DNA of 64,000 nt from positions 18,983,019 through 19,047,018 of the forward strand of contig NC_058504.1 in NCBI RefSeq assembly GCF_020382885.2. Reading direction: 5' to 3'. Under the pieces are notes generated by a model. The model did not search any database and had not been told where the DNA came from. It saw nothing but the letters and a program-made list of their open reading frames with translations. A program made the position numbers and the translations under genes. Shown one piece after another: positions 45,092 through 60,659 of the stretch; position 1 is the stretch's first letter, and each line of letters opens with the position of its first letter. The DNA is from Scatophagus argus (lineage: Eukaryota > Chordata > Actinopteri > Scatophagidae).

Positions 45092-45217
45092 AGTAACAGC
45101 AGGACGGTTGTCAACCCCACATCGGCTTCAATCCCCTTCTCCCTTACCTCTCCTCCCACACACACACGCACACACACACACACACAAGGACAAACACCCC
45201 CACACACAGCCACAGCT

Positions 45218-46111
45218 ATGTCAACTGCCGTAGACATTGCCGGCCCTTCCTCACCGGATCAGGCCCACACCAGTGCTAAAATCCCCAATGAACCACTGAG
45301 ACCCAGCCTTAAGCGCTCTAGCCACCCCTACAGCCTCTCCCATTACATCTCCACCCCTTCCCCGGCCGTGGACGTCAAAGGCCTGATCCAGCCCGCCCAG
45401 AGCCAACAGCGGGCTGCCCAGCCTGCGCACACTAAGCCTCGCCGGGCCCCCTCTTGGCCTGACATGTGGGAGTCGCCCAGCGGGCTCCACCTGGCCCATG
45501 CTGCAGAGCTGCTGATGCGCGCTGGTCTGCTGGCTCTGACCCCTGCCACCACAGAGCAGGCCGGCCTAGGTGCACAGAGCAGCCCGCCGGCTAAAAGGGA
45601 GGCTGCAGAGGCAAGGGGGGTGAAGGGAGATGGTGAAGGAGGTGGATCCGGACCTGAGGAGGAGGAAGAGGACTCCTCTGGATGTGGCACTGACTTCCAA
45701 CCCTTTCTAGGTGCCTGGTTCCCCTTTAGCCCCACTCTGTTCCCTCTGGCAGGCTTTCAGATGGGGGGAGGCCACTGGCGGAGTGCGGCCATGGGAGCTG
45801 AGGGCATCGAGGGGCTGGTGGCCGAGGGCTACTCTCCTGGCTCTCTGGGTGGGAGCAGTGGCGGGAGAAGGAAGAGGAAGAGGTGCGGGGAATGCGTACC
45901 TTGTCGGCGTCAGACGAACTGCGAACAGTGCAGCAGCTGCCGCAATCGCAAGAGAGGACACCAGATCTGTAAATACAGGAAGTGTGAGGAGCTGAAGAGG
46001 AAGCCGGGAGGTCCTGGGTTTGAGGGAAGAGTATCTGGGTTTGATCTAAGGGGCTCCGACTTTACATTGGGTCTGGCACAAGAGAGAAGCAATGGCACCT
46101 TGGATGGATAG
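45218..46111 (+). CDS. cxxc5: CXXC-type zinc finger protein 5-like (divergent cxxc5)
   Basis: A single-exon 297-aa frame. CXXC4/5 proteins bind unmethylated CpG DNA in the nucleus and inhibit canonical Wnt signalling by binding the Dishevelled PDZ domain. The zinc finger carries all eight cysteines (223, 226, 229, 235, 238, 241, 251, 256), and its [11 protein letters not shown] core is CXXC5-type, not CXXC4 (CGVCSSC). A basic KRKR precedes it. Two N-terminal segments also match CXXC5: [20 protein letters not shown] (about residues 24-43) and [20 protein letters not shown]. Oddities: the Dishevelled-binding motif KTxxxI reads KRGHQI (T to R at 246), the acidic [14 protein letters not shown] linker is new, and the usual FRWF ending is replaced by 34 unrelated residues. 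It is followed by a UTR with AATAAA at 46609. It may be a fast-evolving duplicate (cxxc5b). Confidence 0.9.
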   Translation: MSTAVDIAGPSSPDQAHTSAKIPNEPLRPSLKRSSHPYSLSHYISTPSPAVDVKGLIQPAQSQQRAAQPAHTKPRRAPSWPDMWESPSGLHLAHAAELLMRAGLLALTPATTEQAGLGAQSSPPAKREAAEARGVKGDGEGGGSGPEEEEEDSSGCGTDFQPFLGAWFPFSPTLFPLAGFQMGGGHWRSAAMGAEGIEGLVAEGYSPGSLGGSSGGRRKRKRCGECVPCRRQTNCEQCSSCRNRKRGHQICKYRKCEELKRKPGGPGFEGRVSGFDLRGSDFTLGLAQERSNGTLDG

Positions 46112-46635
46112 TAATGCATGTGCTGACAGCATTTGTCAGAGGATCCTGGTTGGATGATTGTTGAGGAGCTGCAGTGTAATAAAAATACACAGGACACCAT
46201 CTTATCTTGCTCGGACTGTGGTTCAGAGATCATCAAAACTTGCGTTTAGTGAGGAGCTGCAGCTCCGTTAAAGAATGTCCACACTTGTTCCCATCCTTTC
46301 TTTTGACAATCAGTGAATTGGAGAGGAGAGAAAGAAGGATACCAATGTGTGTCAATATTTAGATGATGACAAAAATGCTGTAAATAGACTGTAAATATCT
46401 GGAAAACATTGTCTTTTTTTACATCCCTTTCCAGTTTGGATGTATTGTGTTTCAACATTTAAAAAAGGAGCCAAATGTTTTGTTTCTAATGGGAAGTTTT
46501 GTTTTTGTTGTTCTGCCGTCACTGCATTAATAAGAAATGAATGAGTTCAGCTGAGGCTAAATTATTTCATGTGCAGCTTGTACTGTATAGCTCTGTTTGC
46601 CCTTTTGAAATAAAAGAAATTGGCCATGTCTACTT
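46112..46635 (+). other. cxxc5 3' untranslated region with polyadenylation signal
   Basis: About 0.5 kb from the stop to AATAAA at 46609-46614, followed by T/G-rich sequence. No splice donor is needed to reach it, which supports reading the CDS as one uninterrupted exon. Confidence 0.65.
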
Positions 46636-47129
46636 GTCTACAGGCTGGATTTCTACTACATCTGTGAACGTGTGTGTGTGTGCGCATGTTCATATTTAAT
46701 TGGGTGGTTGGCCACTGTGGCTCTGCTTGGATCTTTGCGCACACGTGTGTTCATGTGTGTATGTTAGGTTGTGTGGATTATGAGTCACCTAATGGTGTGG
46801 CTCAGAGCCTTATCGCAACCACACAGACACACACACAAACACACCTACACGCCACCTTGGCAAGTCCAGAGCATGCACTCGAACACACCTAACCTGACAT
46901 GCACACATAATCACAAACACCTTCTTCTCTATTAACACACTGACGTAATTTACCTTTTTATTCACAAGCATAGATCACACACACACACTCATACACACAC
47001 ATTATAAACAAAATACACAGCCAGCTGGACTGAAGCTTCAGGGTGGGTTTTTGCTTGTTGCCGTAACGATGGCTGATGTGATAAGACCTTCTTCCTCGGC
47101 GCCACACTCCAGGGGACCGCAGGGAAGAC

Positions 47130-47143
47130 GTAACCATGGCAAC
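47130..47143. promoter_or_regulatory. Perfect RFX X-box palindrome
   Basis: GTAACCATGGCAAC fits the X-box consensus GTNRCC-N2-RGYAAC at every position. It sits in a GC-rich, CpG-bearing stretch (47.08-47.20 kb) 0.5 kb downstream of the cxxc5 polyadenylation signal, so a distal enhancer role is possible. The site match is observed; function is inference. Confidence 0.5.
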
Positions 47144-47709
47144 GGCCGGCCCGAGGTGTCACGCTATAATTGGGCCACGGCTGCACTTCCTGTGTGCCTT
47201 CAGTCAGGGGGATCGCAGAGGGACTGTGTGTGTATGTGTGTGTATGTGTGTGCATGCATCTGTGGGGGTGTGGGGGTTGTGTATGTGTGTGCGTGTGTGT
47301 GTGTGTGTGTGCACAGGCAGGGAGAGAGAGGGAGAGAGAGAAAGCTCAGCACGCCAGCCAACGCAGGACACTGCCAACTCATGGAGAAAAGCAGTGAGCT
47401 CCAACATCATGCTAGTGCAATGCTCCCACTGAATGAGAAACACACAGTCTTTTAGTTAAAGTCCACAGTCTAGTGTTTCTTCATCTCCCACACAAAGGGG
47501 GAATTTCAAATTCTTGGATCTGCAGCTTCACTCCCCCCTCTCTCTTCGGTGCCTTTCTAGTGATTTGGAGCTTAATCCCCCCTCCCTGTTCCCGTCACGC
47601 ATGCACACACACACACACACACACACACACCGGAAATCTGTGTCACCCGCTGCCCAGCAGGTCCAGTGACTCCCTGAACGCCTGCAGTCTGGCTCCACTG
47701 GCCTGCAAG

Positions 47710-48130
47710 ATGGCAGGAGAGAAAGGGAGGAGGAGGAAGGGGGTGGGGGGCAGGCGAAGGGATTGAACGGAGGACAGAGCAGAGGAGGAGGGGGCAGGGT
47801 TGAGGGAGAGAAAGAGAGAGAGAGAGATTGAGTGTGTGTTGGGGGAGGGGGAGGAGGGGGTGGGGGTGGAAAGCGGATCTAGGGAGAGGGTGAAGGGGGG
47901 AGATGTGGTGAAGGGCAGAGAGGGAGAAGTGAGGAGAGGGGGTGTAAAGGGGGTGAGAGAGAGTGGGTGAAACTGGGAGAGATGAAAAGCAGGCCACAGG
48001 GGGAGAGAAAAGAAAAAGAGAGGGAGAGAGATGCAGGGAGGAGGACAGGGAGATGGACAGCAGGGAATGAAGATAACGTGGGCCAAACAAAGAGAGTAGG
48101 AGAGATGAGTGTGAGATCTGAGAGCGAGCG
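47710..48130. repeat. Purine-rich (GA/GGA) low-complexity tract, about 400 bp
   Basis: The plus strand is almost all A and G, with motifs such as GGAGGAGG, GAGAGAGA and GGGGGTGGGGGTGG. The strand asymmetry is striking and covers long spurious open frames on the minus strand. Such tracts can adopt triplex or G-rich structures. Confidence 0.9.
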
Positions 48131-48652
48131 GAGTGATGGAGGCCGTATTAAATGCAGCGAGACAGAGACGCAGGGAGACTGGGGTTAATGACGGATGCAT
48201 TGTCCAGATAGCGGGTGTGTGCCGTCACAGACCCCCATGGAGCTTACATATGTTAGCACCAGCAGCCCTGCCCACTCTGGAGAAAAACTCCTCTCACGCA
48301 CACTGCAGTGGAGCGACCTGACAACCCAAAGCAACCTGCACTGGAGCTGGGCGGACCCTCACTCACGAGCCAGACCTTTGAAATTTTGGCCACCGCGTCT
48401 GCTCGGAGACACTGTGTCTCATTGTGAGGTTTTCCTCTCCCATTGGCTGTATCCCCAGTGTTAGAAAATGTTTAACAGCTTTGCAGAAACAGCATCTTTC
48501 TGGGATTGCTCCTCATTACGCCTCTGTTATCCATTTGTGTTCACTTTCATACACATGGAAAACATGTTAGTCCCAAACAGAGACAAGATGTCTTTTCACA
48601 TCATTGAGAAAACTCCAGCTCATCTGCCCTCAGGTTATATTTTGGTGACTCT

Positions 48653-48684
48653 GGGGTCAAAGGGGGCTCTTGACCTTTGACCCC
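48653..48684. promoter_or_regulatory. Perfect 11-bp inverted repeat containing a DR1 nuclear-receptor site
   Basis: GGGGTCAAAGG (48653-48663) and CCTTTGACCCC (48674-48684) are exact inverted complements separated by 10 nt. The right half with its 5' flank reads TGACCTTTGACCC, which on the minus strand is GGGTCAAAGGTCA, the consensus DR1 element bound by HNF4, RXR and PPAR dimers. The left arm forms a weaker DR1. It lies between cxxc5 and the SH2D4-like gene. Confidence 0.55.
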
Positions 48685-49439
48685 TTAAAGCTGTTAAAGG
48701 TGGAATCAGAATAGACCAGTTTCTATAAACAGCACCACTTCTGCTTTGGTCTAATATTACCTGCGAAGCACAAACTCTATAAAACAGCATTCAAAATAAA
48801 CACGTAACTTAGGCCAACATATTTCAGTCCTTGTGACTTTTCAGGGGTTGCTTTCAGTTTAAACTCAAACCTCCAAAACATTCTGCCATTTTGATACTCA
48901 GATGTTTTCCTGTGTTGTTCGTTTTGGAAGTAATGTGTACACAAAATTCTGTTAATCTTTAGCTTTGCTGCTGATTTCAAAAAGACGTGGTGGTTCCAGA
49001 AAGTTAGGCAAAGCCTGGTGATGAAAAGTGCCTGCAGTGATATTTCATCATGGCTTCTTTTCGCACCACCTCATGATGTATAATGGATTGTTGCCGCTGA
49101 GTATTTGAATTTGCGTGAATCCCATGTTTTCTTTAGTCAAAGCAGCATATCATGACCGGAGGTCTAATGTCGGTCACATGATGACTTTTATGGCACAGCC
49201 TAATTCATTAATATTGAGCTGAAGCAGTGATAAACTAATCACTTAAGACATGTCCCACAACACAATTTGCTTCATAATCTCTAAAACATTGAAAAAAGCA
49301 GCTGGGATGTCAAAGTATACTGATTCATAACGCAGGCTACTGAGAAAAGATTTAATATATTGTTTAGACGAGTGCAAAACTGTATAGTTTTAAGTGAACA
49401 TGATTGAGAGACTGCAGCTGACCTGGCGACTCTCTGAGG

Positions 49440-49600
49440 CTGTACTGCTTTGAACAACATGCTAACGTCAGTGTGCTAAGCACTTGCTTAGCATGTTCAC
49501 CATTTTAGCATGCTAATGCTGCAAATTAACACTAAACACAAAGTTCAGCTCAGGCTGGTGACTATGGCATAAGTTTTGCAGGTAAAATAATAAAATTATA
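49440..49600. repeat. Dispersed GCTAACATGCTAA-type repeat copy
   Basis: Contains AACATGCTAACGTCAGTGTG, TTAGCATGTTCACCATTTTA and GCATGCTAATGCTGC, followed by ACACTAAACACAAAGTTCAG. The same words occur in a fragment near 15.3 kb. It is a recognisable teleost repeat without clear termini. Confidence 0.5.
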
Positions 49601-52205
49601 AACAGTATCCACAAAATGTATTATCATCAAATCAGTTAAAAAATATTGCTACATTTATTTTTCTTAGTGTTTTTGGGGGCTTTGAAGGGAAATCACCAAT
49701 TTCACGCATAAAAGACAATTTATGAGTCATGAGTTTTGAGCCCCTGAAAACATCTGCATGTCCTCTGTGTCTCTGCCTCGATGTCAAGTCACAGGAAATA
49801 ACCCTGAATCAAGAGTCAGTACATTTTTAACAGAGGACTTGCATTAGAGACTGATTGTAGAGATTGTAAAATGTGACAGCAAGGATTTTTAAAGACAGGC
49901 TAAAGACATGGCCTGTTGAAACAATACCATTTACTGCATTCTGGGAAATGTATGATTTTGTGTTTTTGACCCACTCTAAGGACATTAAATCAGGATATCT
50001 TGGTATTTATTTTGATCACAAAGTAGGATGTCTAATGATTATAATGGTTATTGATGATTAAACACTGTACACTTGACAGCCAAATACACCAACACTGAGG
50101 TTTCAAATTAGAAAACCGTTGTCCTTTAGTGGCAAACCTTAAGATACCACTGCTAAGGTTTTACCATACTTGGTGTACGGATCTGTTAACTGACTCATTG
50201 TATCTCCCCACAATGACGGCATTCACAAAATGATTTATGTTTTATTGGCCTCAGACATGCAGTATCTGATCCTGGTTGTTATAATCTTTGAAGTTTTTAA
50301 AGAACAAAACTTAAGTGTTTTTTGTGTCCTGATTTCACCTTTCAGCCTCGACAGAAAATAAACAGCAGCACTTGAACACAGCAACAACAAGCACCTTCTT
50401 ATGGGACAAAGATGACTGGACTCCTACAATGCTTTGCTGAGAAACCTAACACTATCCTACTATATATAGCGAAGCTTTTCACACTGTGCATGACTGCTCG
50501 TGTCAAGTCACATGATTCGAGATATATGGGTGGACAGACACATGGAAACACACGCAGACGCACATACACAGAGACAGAGGGTGTGGAGGCAGTCCCGGGA
50601 ATAAGAAGAAGAACTTTATTGAGTTGGCTCTGACGTGTTGCTTCCCGTGACCTGACTCCCATTTGCTCCGTCTCCCCAAGCGTCTCGCCCTCGCCCAGTC
50701 TAAACCACATGCTAATCAGCTTTCTGTGCTCTCTGTTTGATCTGTGATGGGCTGTTTTCTGATGCATCCCGCTGAATAGATAATCATTGTGTAAGTGACC
50801 ACCACCACCACCAACAACTTCAGTATGTCCTCAACCTATCAGTAACCTCCATCTGAATACATATGAACAACCACAACTGTGTTCGAGGAAATGAAAAACA
50901 AGATCAAGTCAGTCTTTAGTTGAATTCATTTGTTCTGTTTCACACAACGAAATACTTAGAGGATAAAACAAAAAAGTGTCAGCAGGGGCAGAGTTTTAGT
51001 AGACAATCGTTGACTAAGTAAGGTGAATATGTGACCCAATAGTTAAGCAGTAACTGCAGTTCAAACATTAAAAATGAAGTACTGTCAGACCCCTCATGTT
51101 AATACATTTTTACAAGAATGACTTCTTGCAGCTTCCAACATCAGAGCCACAGTGCAGTGTGTAAGTATTTGTCCCAGGGACCCCATTTTTCTTTATTTCA
51201 GGTCAGTAGTCTAGGACACTTGAAACAAAATAAAACAATAACCATGAGGTTAAAGTGCTGACTCGCTTTAGCAGCGTGTGAGGGTGTTCAGATCCTTGTT
51301 GGTGGACCAACACTAGAGCTCTTTTTATACACAGTCCCTCCACTTTCATGACTATGCAGGTCAGCCACCGTAAACATAGCAGGTTTTAAGGGCCAAACAG
51401 TGACCGTCACCTGACCACACCATGTCATCTGTTCTCAGTTCAACTGATCACGTGTTTCAGCAGGTTAAAACTTGATAGATGGCAAAAGGGGTCAAAATGA
51501 GCAAGAAGTGGAGATGCTAACAATGGAAGTGTTTGTGAATGTCTGTGTTGTAGACTTCAGGCTCTGACTGAACAGAAATGATTTGCAACCAAACATTAAA
51601 GATAACATCTGACAAAGTCACATATTTTGATATCAGCTGTATCAGCTGTCCTGGAAATGGTTTAGCTGTTATCAGGTGACCTAAGAGTGGATTGTCAGTC
51701 ACATGAAAGCAGTTGTGAGAGCTGGCTGACAGCACTGGATTAAAGTGGACCTTGTGGCCAGAATTCTTTGGCAAATTGCTCTTTCCAAGGTCAAGAATTA
51801 ATCTTCAAGGTCAATTAAATAACTATTAACTAACTGATGAACAACTGCTAACCATGTTAAAGTTCATCTGTAGACTAAGAGACTACTGACAGCTCTGTGG
51901 GTCTGCACTGGAACTCTACATTCCAGCTAAATACTAATACTGCACTGTGGATGTTGTATCCCCCACAGTTTTTCTAAATCATAGTTGTGACACCATTATA
52001 GTAAGGAAGTAAGTAATAAGGAAACAATATCTCACAAAATTTCAAGAGCAGAGCACAAAAAGTGCTCTGGATAAGCTAGTCCGTGCTCATCCTTGAAGGT
52101 GCGTATTCACACACAGGTGATTGCATTGTAAAATGTAAAACCAGCCATAAGATTAAAGCACTAGACCGAGAGACTCTGTTTATCATTTACCATAGAATCA
52201 GTCCT

Positions 52206-52872
52206 TTTATTTTATCCCCAGAACCCCTGCACCAATCACCCCTTGCTGTCATTGTTGCTGATATGCTGGAGTCAACGCTACAACAGTGCAATGACATGTA
52301 ACATTACATTTAAAACAGTTTAAACAATTTGAACAGTGCAAGACTTGAATATGATTTTTACCAAATAAAAGTTCCAGTGAGTGAACACTTTTGCTTGTGA
52401 CACCTGAATAAATTTAAGGAAAGGAAAAAACTTCATTAACGCTCACTGAACTAGCGAGCCACAGGGTTCTTTTCACCTATAGTCAAAAGTGTGTGTCTCT
52501 CTGGACATTTCTCTGTCTCTCTGCATCTGCCTGTCAATCACAGACAATACATGAGAGCATTTGAAGTCAGTAACATCAAAGCTGCTTCATTTTATCATTC
52601 AGGTTGACTTCAGTTGCAAAGCTTTAAAGTCTTTCTCTCAGTCCACCCTCAGACTCTTCTCTGTCTGTCAGTTGGTCCTTGAATCGAGGCCTAACAAAAT
52701 GTGTCTTAGCTCACTGCTCAGTTCAAGTACCTGAGCGGTTCACATGTGTGCGTCCTCAGTCTGGTCCATCAGTGTCACTCTGAGCCATTATTTTCTGCAC
52801 AAGGCTCAGTACTCTTAGTGCAGTTTGCTTCTTTGATGTAAAGTACTGTCGTGTGGCAGGCTGGACACACTC
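52206..52872 (-). other. SH2D4-like 3' untranslated region
   Basis: From the stop codon to a minus-strand AATAAA (complement of TTTATT at 52206-52211), about 0.66 kb. No SH2-coding sequence is seen in it. Confidence 0.5.
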
Positions 52873-57816
<4,944 letters not shown>

Positions 57817-58302
57817 TCAGCCCTTCTGTCTCTCTGTCCGGTGGGTCGTGTTTCAGTGGTGGGGTATGATCGCTCCTTCTTCCTGCTCCAGAGTCAGGTT
57901 CCCTGTTCTTTGAAGGATGTGGGATCAGGTGCAGTCCGAAGATCACTGTAGGGTCCTTTGTCGAGTGCTCTTCCTCAGTGTGGCTGGAGTGCGTTGGGCT
58001 TTCTGGGGTTGGAGGAACTGGATGTCCTGATAAACTGAGCTCTGATGCTGTTGTGGTTTTTACAGAGAGGGAGAGAGAGTGAGAGAGATTACATCTACTG
58101 TATTGTTTTGTTCCTCTCCATTCAGTCCTGTTCTGGCTGGCAGAACACAATAGGCCCAAAGCAAATACACCATAATGCCAAATGTAGAGTGTGTGTTGAT
58201 GTGTGTGCAGTGTGCATGCAGTGTTTACTCTGCATACAGTGAGCAGCAAAAATGCCACTGTGCTTTCAAACACTGGCAGGCAAATAGGGGCAGATTCGGT
58301 AT

Positions 58303-58305
58303 GTC

Positions 58306-58341
<36 letters not shown>
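58303..58341. repeat. (CA)n microsatellite
   Basis: About 18 CA units upstream of the SH2D4-like coding exon. Confidence 0.95.
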
Positions 58342-58343
<2 letters not shown>

Positions 58344-59184
58344 GCGTTAATGACTACATGCTATCTCAGGGTAACAGAAACTGATAGAGGGCAAAAGCCA
58401 GCTGCACTTGACTTGAATTCATGCATTGACCATCTTTACCTCCCTCCCACTCTCTCTCTCTCTCACACACACACACAATCCAACTGTTTTTAGTACCTTA
58501 TCAACACACGTGACATAGATAAGCATCAACAGCCTGCCCCGGTTACTTATAACTCATTCAGGATGTCCTCAACAGAAAAAAAACAACCTTCACCATAAAC
58601 TGTGTGTAAACAAAAGCAGTCACACCCCATAAACACTTTTGAAAGATGTGAAGCAGCTAGTCAGCCAATAGGGTGTGCATCTGCGATAACAGTTCACCAA
58701 TCGGGACTTGAGGGCGGTCAGATATCACAGTAAAGCCACAGACGCTGCCAGTAGTGAAATATCAGCTTTGAAGTTAGTCTTTCAGGTGTGGTTGATATCC
58801 AGCCATGGAATAAACTGGAGTCAAATAATTCTATGGTTTCAGCTGAACTGAGGAGCAAAACAATTATTTCACAGCTGATGCTGGGCTAAATACAAAACTG
58901 TAAAAATTTGAAAAAGAAAAATAGCTGATTTTTAAATCCTATGTGCTACTGTGAGACAAACATGATTTCCTTCTTAATTTTATATAGGAAAGTTTGATGT
59001 TCAGGAAAATAAAACAGGGGAAATAAAAGGCTTTCTTTGCTGAATTAGATGAGGATATTGATGCCATTTTCATGTCTGTTCACTTGAGGCTAATTGTGAA
59101 GCTGGACTGTGCAAATAAAGGTGACTTGTCATGGCTGCATTGCCTGACCAGCTCACAGAAAACTAGTATCACATGTTTTCTTGT

Positions 59185-59395
59185 TAGTTTAATTCATATT
59201 TATGTATAAAATTTATAAATTGTATCTTGTCTGTTTTCAGCCTTTATGCTAAGATAAGCTAAGTGAAGCTAAGCTAACTGTCTCCTGGCTGTAATGTCAT
59301 ATTTATCAGACGTGAGAGCAGCATCTGTCTTCTCTAACTCTTGGCATTAAACCAATTTTTGTTCCAAAAATGTTGAACTGTTGCTTTAAGAGTTG
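59185..59395. repeat. Copy of the GCTAAGCTA dispersed repeat
   Basis: Contains CCTTTATGCTAAGATAAGCT, AAGTGAAGCTAAGCTAACTG, TCTCCTGGCTGTAATGTCAT and AAAATGTTGAACTGTTGCTT ending TTAAG. The final words correspond to the terminal repeat of the miniature element at 11.4 kb. Confidence 0.55.
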
Positions 59396-60310
59396 AAAAT
59401 AATAGTCATCTTGCTTTAAATACATATGATAAGGATACATAAAATGAATTATGTATTAAAAAGGTGGCAGCTTATAAATCTGAACTAGGCAGCATGTTCT
59501 TGGTTCAGTGTTTCTAATCTTCTTATTTAAGTAATAATTGAGCCAAACTCTAAGCTGAGCGTAGTTCAGTTCATTTATTTTAACTCTATAAAAAGTGTAA
59601 TTTAGTCAACACCATTAGTCTTAGAACTAACACCCCTTCATTCATTAATCTGTGCAGCATTTCTCAAGTCTCTTTCAGTAGTTTTCCTGGGTCCATATGA
59701 GTGTCTGTTGTCTACAGATTGATGGTGGCGGGTGGGTTTTTTAATTCATTGAGCAGGGGCTGTGAAGCCCTTTAACACTGTTTAAAAGCAATTCAAATTA
59801 AATGATCCTAACTTGAAGATTTACCACCAAAGCAGCCCACTCACCCACACAACTGTGAGAAGTCTTAAACCTGCCTAACAGCCAATTAACTGTGCATTTG
59901 ATCCCAGACATGACAGCACAAAAGAAATATTCAAATCAAGACAGAAACACGCTACAGCTCACACAGACACCTCAGATGAAATGTATGTTGTATGAAATCA
60001 CACAAGGACAGGATGAGAATATAACGGATCAACATCTTTACGTTCAACTCTGTTATTCAAATATAAAACAACATGCGGGTCTGGCTCTGTGCCAACATGC
60101 TAATAGCTCCAGGATTTGCTTCTGTCTATACTCACAAGCAGAGAAAAGAGAGAAAGGCAGGGAGAGGAGAGCGAAGTGTGTGCATGGCATACTGAGAGAA
60201 AAGTTTGAAAAGTCTCTCAGTCTGAGAAAACACTGGCCACATTTCACAGTAACAGAGGAGAGTGAATGATAAATGAACTTAGGCTGCAGAATGGCAATCA
60301 CAACAAAGAC

Positions 60311-60312
60311 AG

Positions 60313-60355
<43 letters not shown>
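60311..60355. repeat. (GAAA)n microsatellite, about 11 units
   Basis: Perfect tetranucleotide purine array of about 45 bp. It falls in the inferred first intron of the SH2D4-like gene. Confidence 0.95.
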
Positions 60356-60600
60356 GGAGCACGGAGGAGGGAAAGTGGACTTACTCAGTGGTTACCAGCC
60401 AGTAGCATCTCCCAGTGCTGCTCGGAGTTTCAGGTCCTCTGTGAGTGTGGTATGACGCGACTGTGTGCGTAAAAGTGTGCCTTTGTGTGTGTGTGGGATC
60501 AGGTCAGTCGTCAGCAGGAGTGGTATGCAAGCTCAGCCCTGCTCTGCTGTATTTGTACTGAATAGGAGTGGGATGGACTGACATCACTGCATTCATCTTT

Positions 60601-60650
60601 TCCTCTCCTCCTTCCTCCTCCTCCTCCTCCTCCTCCCTTCCCCTCTGTTC
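60601..60650. repeat. (TCC)n-rich low-complexity tract
   Basis: CTCCTCCTCCTCCTCCTCCT-type pyrimidine run just upstream of the inferred SH2D4-like promoter. Confidence 0.85.
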
Positions 60651-60659
60651 TTCGCTTGA

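Larger units (their letters stand above)
46636..52190. other. Intergenic between convergent cxxc5 and SH2D4-like genes
   Basis: Both flanking genes end here. It includes CA/GT repeats (about 47240-47315 and 47605-47630), a 0.4-kb purine-rich block (47.71-48.13 kb), an X-box and a DR1 palindrome (see separate entries), and a dispersed repeat at 49.44-49.60 kb. No SH2-domain exon or other coding exon was found on either strand. Confidence 0.6.

Noticed and set aside
47572-48200. Two long overlapping Ser/Pro/Leu-rich minus-strand frames
   Set aside because: Both are readings of the same purine-rich tract in different frames, so neither shows coding constraint.
50399-50767. 122-codon minus-strand frame as a possible SH2 exon of the SH2D4-like gene
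   Set aside because: It lacks every SH2 landmark (no WFHG, no FLIRVS-type core), and no in-phase splice site links it to the upstream exons.
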